This document shows positions 46,439 to 53,521 of a stretch of DNA of 64,000 bases, in pieces. The first letter of the stretch is position 1, and every line of letters begins with the position of its first letter. Source of the DNA: Kiritimatiellia bacterium (lineage in GTDB: Bacteria > Verrucomicrobiota > Kiritimatiellia > RFP12 > DVOR01). The stretch covers positions 513,286-577,285 of the forward strand of contig JAFXKZ010000002.1 in NCBI GenBank assembly GCA_017531445.1, given 5' to 3'. The position numbers were made by a program, and so were the translations under genes. Under the pieces are notes generated by a model. That model worked only from the letters and a program-made list of their open reading frames with translations, was not told where the DNA came from and made no database searches.

Positions 46439-47649
46439 GAAAATCAATGGATGATGAACTGCTCCGTCAGCAAATCATAGAAATTTTACAGAATGCCGGA
46501 AGTTCCTCTACCAAAGAAGACTTGAATCTGGCTGTGATGAATATGCTTAGAATTCTTCCTCCTCCAATGGCAAAGTTGAAAGCAGAAGAATCCATGCCAA
46601 CTTCAACAACGCTTTTCAAAGGTGAAATACCTTATCCGTCTCCGGAAAAATACGACTTTACATTCATAGATCTGTTTGCGGGTATTGGTGGTTTCCGGTT
46701 GGCATTTCAAAAAGCCGGAGGACGCAGTGTTTTCAGTTCAGAATGGGATATCCCGGCACAGAAAACCTACGAAGCCAACTACGGAGAAGTGCCGGTCGGA
46801 GACATTAGGGCGGTAGATAAAGATGCTATTCCTGCCCATGATGTTCTTTGTGCCGGATTCCCTTGTCAGCCGTTTTCTCTCGCTGGAGTTTCCAAGAAGA
46901 ATTCATTGGGACGTGCAACCGGATTTGATGATCAGACCCAGGGGACACTTTTTTTTGAAATCAAGGAGATTCTTGCCAAAAAACGCCCGGCTGCGTTTAT
47001 GTTGGAAAATGTGAAAAATCTGTTCCGGCACGATCAGGGACGCACTTTTGAAATTATCCGGCATACGTTGGAAGACCAGCTCGGATATATTGTCAGCTGG
47101 AAAATTGTAGACGGTAGCAAATGGGCTCCGCAACATCGTGAACGTTTGTTTATAGTGGGGTACAATCCGGATGTGATTGACATCAGAAAAGATGAGATAT
47201 TCATCCCCTCTGCTCCTCTTGAAGAAGAGAATTTTGTCCCTAAACAACTGCGCGATGTCATATTGCCTCACGTGGAAGGATACACACTGGGACAAGGCAC
47301 ATGGGACACTTTGGAGCGGCACAAAGCACACCATGCAGCCGAGGGAAATGGTTTCGGTTATGGGTTGCATAAAATGCCTATTCAGGAAAATGAAGTAACA
47401 AGAACTATTTCTGCACGCTATCATAAAGACGGGGCAGAAATTCTTATTGAACAGCCGGGACAACGTCCGCGCCGTTTGACAGTTGAAGAAGCAATGCAGT
47501 TGCAAGGGTATGATCCGGCAAAATTCCGTTTCCCGGTTTCCAAGACCCAGGCATATAAACAGATCGGTAACAGTGTGGTCTGGCCTGCGATTCACTCCTG
47601 TGCACGTGAAATAGCCAAGGTTCTTAAAAACAGGAGAAAGTCAAAATGA
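46435..47649 (+). CDS. Dcm-like DNA (cytosine-5) methyltransferase
   Basis: This 404-residue C5 methyltransferase is probably specific for CCWGG, judging from its EcoRII-like and Vsr neighbours. Conserved motifs: I FIDLFAGIGGFRLAF (~76-90), IV GFPCQPFSLAG with catalytic Cys144, VI MLENVKNL, VIII APQHRERLFIVGY, IX RPRRLTVEEAMQLQGY and X YKQIGNSV. The ~70-residue N-terminal extension before motif I, also found in Dcm and M.EcoRII, is helical. I chose ATG at 46435, which overlaps the HTH stop and has AGGAG upstream, over the in-frame ATG at 46393. Its stop overlaps the endonuclease start by 4 bp. Confidence 0.93.
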   Translation: MRKSMDDELLRQQIIEILQNAGSSSTKEDLNLAVMNMLRILPPPMAKLKAEESMPTSTTLFKGEIPYPSPEKYDFTFIDLFAGIGGFRLAFQKAGGRSVFSSEWDIPAQKTYEANYGEVPVGDIRAVDKDAIPAHDVLCAGFPCQPFSLAGVSKKNSLGRATGFDDQTQGTLFFEIKEILAKKRPAAFMLENVKNLFRHDQGRTFEIIRHTLEDQLGYIVSWKIVDGSKWAPQHRERLFIVGYNPDVIDIRKDEIFIPSAPLEEENFVPKQLRDVILPHVEGYTLGQGTWDTLERHKAHHAAEGNGFGYGLHKMPIQENEVTRTISARYHKDGAEILIEQPGQRPRRLTVEEAMQLQGYDPAKFRFPVSKTQAYKQIGNSVVWPAIHSCAREIAKVLKNRRKSK

Positions 47650-48857
47650 ATTTGGAATCTGCATACAAAAACATTTCACTGACTCAGTTCCTAGAGCTTA
47701 TTGATTTCAAAGGCTACTCCTGGCTTATCAAACGGCTTTCCGGCAATGACACCGGAATTACCGGAGGGCATCAATCGGGAATTTATGTGCCCCGCAGCTT
47801 CATGGATGCGGTTATGCCATTGGTGATAACCACAGAGCGTTACAATCCGACAGAGGAAATATCCTGTTATATTGCAAGTCATGATTGTCTGCAAAACGGG
47901 ATTCAGGCGAAATATTACAACAACAAATACTTTCCGGAACTCAATTTGAAGAAGAAATATGATGAATTCCGGATGACCCGTTGGGCAGGAACGCCGTTAC
48001 AGGATGTTGAAAATACCGGAAGTATCTGTGTTCTTGCCGGAAAATATGATGATGCCGGTACAGAGTTGCTGTGCTGGGTCAGCCGTACTGAAGATGAAGA
48101 AGATTTGATAGAATATTGGCTTGGAAAGGAAGTTGAACCAAGCAGGATGTATAACTCCAAACTGCTTGATGATGTCAAGGAAGTTCCGTTACTGAAACAA
48201 TTGCCGGAATCTTGGTTTTCAAACTTTCCTTCAGGAAGAGATATTTTTGACTTTATTGAAAGCAAATTACCACAAAGCTCCTGGACACGTTCAATTGATG
48301 ATTTACTGCTGAAACGCCGTTCAATGGAGTTTGATGTATTTACAGAAATTGAGCGGTACGATGTTTTGCCGAATATCAAGGATGGATTTTCATCTGTTGA
48401 TGAATTTATCAAATACGCCAACAGTATTGCAAACCGGAGAAAATCCAGAGCCGGAACATCGCTGGAATTGCATCTTGAAAGTATTTTCCGGTATGAAAAA
48501 CTTCAGTTTGAAACGCAAGTTGTTACAGAACAGAATAAAAAGCCGGATTTTGTATTTCCGTCAGGAGAAGCCTACCACAATCCGCAATTCCCGGATTTCA
48601 AGTTGCATATGCTTGCCTCCAAAACATGTTGTAAAGACCGTTGGCGGCAGGTAATTTCCGAAGCTGATCGTATTAAGCCTAAACATCTGTTTACGCTGCA
48701 AGAGGGCGTTTCTTCGAACCAGTTAAATGAAATGTATCAAAACGGTATTGTCCTTGTTGTTCCGCAACCGATTATGTCATTTTTCCCTGCGGATTACCGG
48801 AATAAAATCATGAATTTGACCGGATTCGTGGAATATATCAGAAGCAGTCAGGCGTGA
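47646..48857 (+). CDS. EcoRII-like type IIE restriction endonuclease
   Basis: This 403-residue protein is nearly the same length as EcoRII (about 404). Residues 1-~180 fit the EcoRII N-terminal effector DNA-binding domain. The C-terminal catalytic domain (~200-400) shows RAGTSLELHLESIF, KKPDFVFPSGEAY (Asp301, Tyr310) and HMLASKTCCKDRWRQ (Lys326, Lys330), a PD...K arrangement aligning with a constant +2 shift to the EcoRII residues I remember as Asp299, Tyr308, Lys324 and Lys328. It should cut CCWGG unless methylated by the adjacent enzyme, and need two sites like EcoRII. The start overlaps the methyltransferase stop (ATGA). Confidence 0.9.
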   Translation: MNLESAYKNISLTQFLELIDFKGYSWLIKRLSGNDTGITGGHQSGIYVPRSFMDAVMPLVITTERYNPTEEISCYIASHDCLQNGIQAKYYNNKYFPELNLKKKYDEFRMTRWAGTPLQDVENTGSICVLAGKYDDAGTELLCWVSRTEDEEDLIEYWLGKEVEPSRMYNSKLLDDVKEVPLLKQLPESWFSNFPSGRDIFDFIESKLPQSSWTRSIDDLLLKRRSMEFDVFTEIERYDVLPNIKDGFSSVDEFIKYANSIANRRKSRAGTSLELHLESIFRYEKLQFETQVVTEQNKKPDFVFPSGEAYHNPQFPDFKLHMLASKTCCKDRWRQVISEADRIKPKHLFTLQEGVSSNQLNEMYQNGIVLVVPQPIMSFFPADYRNKIMNLTGFVEYIRSSQA

Positions 48858-48863
48858 GACAAT

Positions 48864-49379
48864 ATGGATAGATTGACACCGGAAAAACGTAGTTGGAATA
48901 TGAGCCGTATCAAGTCCAAAGATACTACTCCGGAGCGTATTGTACGCTCATTCCTCCATCGCAACGGTTTCCGGTTCAGACTCCATGTTAAAGACCTTCC
49001 CGGCAAACCGGATATAGTTCTGCCGAAATATAAACTTATCATAGACATTCGCGGATGCTTTTGGCATGCTCATTCCAATTGCAAATATGCAAAAATCCCA
49101 ACAACAAATTCAGAATGGTGGGAAAATAAGTTGAAACAAAATCAGAAAAGAGACGAGCAGAATATTAAGGCTTTGCTGAATGAAAGTTGGAAAGTATTGG
49201 TAATTTGGGACTGTTTGTTTAAAAAAGGTAAATCTTGTAATATTTCACGTGTTGGACAAGGAATTGTAAACAATGTGAAATTTTTTGTAAACAGCCAAGA
49301 TGTTTATCAGGAAATTTATTTTGAAGAGCAGCTGATATATAGTAATCCGTCTTCTATGACGATGAAAGAAGAACTATGA
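48864..49379 (+). CDS. vsr: Very short patch repair endonuclease Vsr
   Basis: This 171-residue mismatch endonuclease nicks 5' of T in T:G pairs that arise by deamination of 5-methylcytosine in CCWGG, so it protects the genome from the mutagenic side of the Dcm-like enzyme. Visible: MDRLTPEKRSWNMSRIKSKDTTPE (start of family; Glu24), GKPDIVLPKYK (Asp50) and IRGCFWHAH (His68), with the WEN-K-x-N-x-x-RD helix later. Compared with E. coli Vsr numbering, the position of His64 is Arg63 here. It lies 6 bp after the endonuclease gene, and its stop overlaps the next methyltransferase. A broken paralogue sits at 61756. Confidence 0.93.
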   Translation: MDRLTPEKRSWNMSRIKSKDTTPERIVRSFLHRNGFRFRLHVKDLPGKPDIVLPKYKLIIDIRGCFWHAHSNCKYAKIPTTNSEWWENKLKQNQKRDEQNIKALLNESWKVLVIWDCLFKKGKSCNISRVGQGIVNNVKFFVNSQDVYQEIYFEEQLIYSNPSSMTMKEEL

Positions 49380-50482
49380 CTATGGTTAAAAAATTTACAT
49401 TGATAGATTTATTTGCCGGTGCTGGTGGATTTTCGTGCGCCGCTCGGGCAAGTGGTTTTAAAATATTAGCAGCGGTTGAAAATGATTTTCATGCTTCGGA
49501 AACATACCGAAAAAACTTTATTTTTCACAAAAAACCCCAACCTTTGCTTTTTTCTCAAGATATAAATAAACTTGCTCCCGAAAAGATAATGGAACAAATC
49601 GAAAAAAAGTTTAAATCAACAACAGTTGATGTCGTTGTTGGCGGTCCTCCATGCCAAGGTTTTTCAAAGCATCGTCATAAAGATTCTGGGGTTGATGATC
49701 CCCGAAACTTATTACTTATTCGTTATTTTGAATATATTCATACTATTGCCCCGAAGTTTTTTATTGTAGAAAACGTTAGTGGATTATTGTCTTCTCGTCA
49801 TGCCAAATATTTAAACAAATTTTACGAACTTGCAAATGAAAATGGATATATATTAAAAGCTCCGGTCATTTTGGACGCTAAAAATTATGGCGTCCCGCAA
49901 AATCGAAAAAGGGTTTTTATTTTAGGGTATAGAAAAGACATAAGCCTATCTGCAAATTTTCAATGGCCACCAATTCCAACTCATTATGCGCCTAACTCCT
50001 CTCAAGTCAGAAAAGAAAATAAACAGCCGTGGATATCTGCTCAGTCTGTATTTGCACTTCCTATTGCTCCCGATGATCCTAATAAAATCGGTATGCAACA
50101 TACAGATGATTTGATAAAAGTATTTGCAAGTACTCCTGTCAATGGAGGCAGCCGCTTTGAATCCAATCGTAATTTGCCTTGTCACCAAACTCATAAGGGA
50201 CATAATGATGTATATGGTCGGATATGTATTGACAGACCAGGTCCAACAATGACAACTGGCTGTACAAACCCTTCTAAGGGGCGTTTTTTGCATCCGTTCG
50301 AAAATCATGGAATATCAGTACGACATGCTGCAAGATTTCAAACATTTCCGGACGATTTCTTTTTCTCAGGAGGTATTATTGCTGCATCCAGACAGATAGG
50401 TAATGCTGTCCCTGTGCGTTTGGGGGAAATTATTTTAAATACGATAAAGCAAGAGCTGGTTATGCAAGGAGTTAAATTATGA
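49376..50482 (+). CDS. Second DNA (cytosine-5) methyltransferase
   Basis: This 368-residue C5 methyltransferase differs clearly from the first one. Motifs: I TLIDLFAGAGGFS (8-20), IV VVGGPPCQGFS with Cys93, VI IVENVSGLL (~130), VIII YGVPQNRKRVFILGY (~171), IX near RPGPTMTTG and RHAARFQTFPDDF, X SRQIGNAVPV. The recognition sequence is unknown. It overlaps vsr upstream and the GHKL ATPase downstream, each by 4 bp, and is more AT-rich than the EcoRII-like module, suggesting a separate origin. ATG at 49376 overlaps the vsr stop; ATG at 49382 is an alternative. It most likely protects against the Mrr-like nuclease, or possibly McrBC as in LlaJI-type systems. Confidence 0.92.
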   Translation: MTMVKKFTLIDLFAGAGGFSCAARASGFKILAAVENDFHASETYRKNFIFHKKPQPLLFSQDINKLAPEKIMEQIEKKFKSTTVDVVVGGPPCQGFSKHRHKDSGVDDPRNLLLIRYFEYIHTIAPKFFIVENVSGLLSSRHAKYLNKFYELANENGYILKAPVILDAKNYGVPQNRKRVFILGYRKDISLSANFQWPPIPTHYAPNSSQVRKENKQPWISAQSVFALPIAPDDPNKIGMQHTDDLIKVFASTPVNGGSRFESNRNLPCHQTHKGHNDVYGRICIDRPGPTMTTGCTNPSKGRFLHPFENHGISVRHAARFQTFPDDFFFSGGIIAASRQIGNAVPVRLGEIILNTIKQELVMQGVKL

Positions 50483-52125
50483 GTGATGATAAACTTTTAA
50501 TGTCTTTTGATCCTAATACCATTCAACACTTGGGAATTAAAATGTATTCAAACTTGCCAGCGGCAATTGCTGAATTGGTAGCGAACAGTTATGATGCAGA
50601 TGCCCACAAAGTTGAAATTGATTTGATAGATACCAAGGGAAATCGTTCTTTGACTGTAAAAGATAACGGTCATGGTATGACATTTGAAGAAGTAAACGAC
50701 TGTTTTTTGCGGATAGGTCGCAATCGTAGAATTGAAAAAGCATCTTGCTCGCCGGAAGGACGTGTCGCGACTGGCAAAAAAGGTCTTGGAAAACTTGCCC
50801 TATTTGGAATAGGCAATGAAATCAAAGTTGTTACCAAAAAGAAAAATTTACATGAAAAAATTTCTTTTTCGTTGAAGTGGCAAGATATTTTGAATTGTAA
50901 AGATAAAGTATATGAACCACTTTTCACACGCGAAGAGGACAATAGCGAAGGCGGATATACCGAGATTACAATTCTTGATTTGAAGAGAAAAACTGCGTTT
51001 GATCATAAAGGTTTAACGCAAGCATTAGCGAAAATGTTTAATCTTTTTGATTCGACATTTGAAGTGATAGTATATCATAATGATCAAGATGGGATCAAGT
51101 TAAACAATGAATTAAAATATTCAGGTATAGAATCGCAATTTGCTTGGAGCTACCCTGCCGATTTTACAAATCTTGACAGTATATATCAGCATCGACAAGA
51201 AATTAAAGGAAAAATTATATCGACAGAAAAACCATTGCAACCTCATATGCGTGGTATTACCTTGTTTGCCAATGGGCGTTTGGTTAATTTGCCGGAATTT
51301 TTTGGACGTCCGGAGTCAAGCCATTTTTATTCTTATACAACAGGATGGTTAGACATTGATTTTATCGATATCGACAATAATGTTGGTGATGATGATTTAA
51401 TTTCTACAAACAGACAATCATTGGATTGGGAGAAGGATGAAACAATATTATTAAGAAGTTTTCTGCAAGAAGTTCTTGCATATGTGCAAAGAGATTGGAG
51501 AAAAAAACGCAAAGAAACAAATAAAAGAAATACACCTGTTACAGCTGGAATAGATCGAGAAAAATGGCTTTCATCAATTCCCAAAGAAAAAGCAGATATA
51601 ATTTCTGCTGCACTGGAAAATATTGCAGATCCGGATTCAAAAGACGAGCCTATTGCCATTTTAGAAAAAGCAATTCATGATATTGTACCGGAATATGCAA
51701 CATTACATTGGCGTTTTTTGAATTCTAATATAACCCAAAGTCCGAGTGTTGAACGATTATATCAACAAGGAAATTTTTTCCAAGCAGCGTCCGAGGCTGT
51801 CAAATCGTATATTGCCAAAGTTCGTAAAATATCTGGTTCAACAGAACAAAGCGATAATACAATGATGATGAAGGTTTTTGGCAGCGATGAATCATCTGCG
51901 ATATCATTGACCCAACGATCTGATGGAATTGAGCGAGATATTGAACAGGGACAAAAGTATTATTCCGGAGGCGTTGTAACTGGATTTAAAAACCCCGTAG
52001 CATCCCATGCTACAGAGGATGAATTAAAGCAAAGAGGGTTATTTTCCGAAAAAGATTGTTTAGACATTTTAAGCTTACTTTCTCATTTATTTGATCGCTT
52101 GGAAAAACGTGTATCTCCCAAATAA
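50479..52125 (+). CDS. GHKL ATPase of the MutL/MORC-like restriction-associated type
   Basis: This 548-residue soluble protein has a GHKL (gyrase B/Hsp90/MutL) ATP-binding domain: N-box IAELVANSYDADA with Asn36, G1 KDNGHGM (61-67) and G2 ATGKKGLGKLA (97-107). An S5-like middle domain follows (GITLFANGRLVNLPEFF, lysine/arginine-rich helices ~290-310) and a C-terminal helical part. GHKL ATPases beside methylase and nuclease genes were described by Iyer, Abhiman and Aravind as the bacterial relatives of eukaryotic MORC proteins. ATP-driven clamping or looping that licenses the nuclease is the likely role, but this is an inference. AAGGAG lies upstream; the start overlaps the methyltransferase stop. 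Confidence 0.85.
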   Translation: MSDDKLLMSFDPNTIQHLGIKMYSNLPAAIAELVANSYDADAHKVEIDLIDTKGNRSLTVKDNGHGMTFEEVNDCFLRIGRNRRIEKASCSPEGRVATGKKGLGKLALFGIGNEIKVVTKKKNLHEKISFSLKWQDILNCKDKVYEPLFTREEDNSEGGYTEITILDLKRKTAFDHKGLTQALAKMFNLFDSTFEVIVYHNDQDGIKLNNELKYSGIESQFAWSYPADFTNLDSIYQHRQEIKGKIISTEKPLQPHMRGITLFANGRLVNLPEFFGRPESSHFYSYTTGWLDIDFIDIDNNVGDDDLISTNRQSLDWEKDETILLRSFLQEVLAYVQRDWRKKRKETNKRNTPVTAGIDREKWLSSIPKEKADIISAALENIADPDSKDEPIAILEKAIHDIVPEYATLHWRFLNSNITQSPSVERLYQQGNFFQAASEAVKSYIAKVRKISGSTEQSDNTMMMKVFGSDESSAISLTQRSDGIERDIEQGQKYYSGGVVTGFKNPVASHATEDELKQRGLFSEKDCLDILSLLSHLFDRLEKRVSPK

Positions 52126-52146
52126 ATTTTAGTAGGAACAAATATT

Positions 52147-53025
52147 ATGGCAAAAAAACGTAAACATATCGCACCGCGTTACCAAGAACTTATGCAACCG
52201 ACTTTTGATGCTCTCCGGCAGATGGGAGGATCTGGAACAAATGTGGAAATTTGCAATGCTATAATTAAAAATCTGCAACTGGCTGATGATGTCATAAATG
52301 AAATGCATCCAGGAAGCACTGTGCAAACAGAACTTGAATATCAGCTTGCTTGGGCTCGCACCTATCTGAAAAAATATGGTGCTATCAATAACAGTGGACG
52401 TTCAGTATGGGCAATAACTCCGGATTTTTTGCAGAAAGAAAATATTGATCCAAAAGATGTTGACAAAACTGTACGATCTATAAGCAGGATCGGAACAAAT
52501 ACAGAAGCATCTGATGATTCAGATGCTAATGACAGCCCAGCTGGAGAAGGTGTTGAATCAGAAGAAATACGTCCGTGGAAAGAAAACCTATCCAAAGTTC
52601 TTATGAATATGGATCCATTCGGTTTTGAACGCCTTACTCAACGTTTGCTGCGAGAATGTGGATTTACACAAGTTGTTGTAACAAGAAAAACTGGTGATGG
52701 TGGGATTGATGGTACTGGTAAGTTAAAAATAAACGGCATTTTCAGTTTTAATGTCGCATTCCAATGCAAAAGATATTCAGGGGCAGTCGGGGCTCCTGAA
52801 ATTCGTGATTTTCGCGGTTCTTTGACTACAGATATTGAAAAGGGTATTTTTATCACGACCGGAACATTTACAAAATCTGCTATTGAAGAGGCTTCCAATG
52901 CAGGGAAGCAACAGATTGACTTGATTAGTGGGGAAGAATTCATGAATAAGCTTGCTGAATATGAAATCGGCTTGAAAGAAATAAAAGATTACGAGATCGA
53001 TGAAGAATTCTTCCGTAAAATTTGA
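52147..53025 (+). CDS. Mrr-like restriction endonuclease
   Basis: This 292-residue protein has an N-terminal winged-helix Mrr_N-like domain (about residues 10-95, QPTFDALRQMGGSGTNVEI then ELEYQLAWARTYLKKYGAI and RSVWAITPDF). An acidic linker (~115-140) leads to a C-terminal Mrr catalytic domain: Glu161 in DPFGFERLTQRLL, TGDGGIDGTG with Asp184/Asp188, and FQCKRYSG with the Q-x-K version (Gln206, Lys208) of the D/E-x-K motif. The segment EIRDFRGSL is also typical. It probably is the nuclease partner of the preceding GHKL ATPase and methyltransferase; alternatively it is a type IV enzyme cutting methylated DNA, as Mrr does. AGGAA lies upstream. Confidence 0.9.
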   Translation: MAKKRKHIAPRYQELMQPTFDALRQMGGSGTNVEICNAIIKNLQLADDVINEMHPGSTVQTELEYQLAWARTYLKKYGAINNSGRSVWAITPDFLQKENIDPKDVDKTVRSISRIGTNTEASDDSDANDSPAGEGVESEEIRPWKENLSKVLMNMDPFGFERLTQRLLRECGFTQVVVTRKTGDGGIDGTGKLKINGIFSFNVAFQCKRYSGAVGAPEIRDFRGSLTTDIEKGIFITTGTFTKSAIEEASNAGKQQIDLISGEEFMNKLAEYEIGLKEIKDYEIDEEFFRKI

Positions 53026-53039
53026 AGGAAACATTATCT

Positions 53040-53513
53040 GTGGAAACTGAACTTTGCAATATGTGTATGATTACCGATGCGGAGGGGCGGGTGTTGGTGC
53101 AGGAACGCTTGCCCAAGCCGTCAAATCCGTGGTCGGGATTGACTTTTCCCGGCGGACACGTTGAGCCGGGGGAAACGGTTGTGGCTTCCGTTATCCGGGA
53201 AGTTCAGGAGGAGACGGGGTTGACCGTTTCCAACTTGCAGAATTGCGGATATATTCAGTGGTACAATCCCATTAAACAGTCACAGTATTTTGTCTTCCTT
53301 TTCAAAACTAGTACCTTTTCCGGCGAACTGACCGGTTCTGTCGAAGGCAGCATCAAGTGGATGACTTTAGATGAAATACTTTCCGGGAAACTTGCTCCCA
53401 ACATGACCAAATACCTCGCCGTCTTCCAAAACGAAAACATCCCCCAGGCGTATGGTATATCGGGACAGGGGTTGAAGTTGGTTGATAACAACAATGATTT
53501 TATAATCTTTTGA
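53040..53513 (+). CDS. Nudix hydrolase (MutT-like) inside the restriction operon
   Basis: This ~157-residue Nudix pyrophosphohydrolase carries the full signature GGHVEPGE, seven residues, REVQEETGL (G-x5-E-x7-REUxEExGU). The PNPWSGLTFPGGH context resembles 8-oxo-dGTP/purine nucleotide hydrolases. I prefer GTG at 53040, with AAGGA ten bases upstream; an in-frame TTG at 53022 overlapping the Mrr stop would add six residues. Its place between mrr and mcrB, with only 14 and 8 bp gaps, suggests it is expressed with the restriction genes. It could sanitise or modify nucleotides during defence, or be a passenger. The GC content here is higher than in the preceding genes. Confidence 0.82.
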   Translation: METELCNMCMITDAEGRVLVQERLPKPSNPWSGLTFPGGHVEPGETVVASVIREVQEETGLTVSNLQNCGYIQWYNPIKQSQYFVFLFKTSTFSGELTGSVEGSIKWMTLDEILSGKLAPNMTKYLAVFQNENIPQAYGISGQGLKLVDNNNDFIIF

Positions 53514-53521
53514 GGTGAAAT

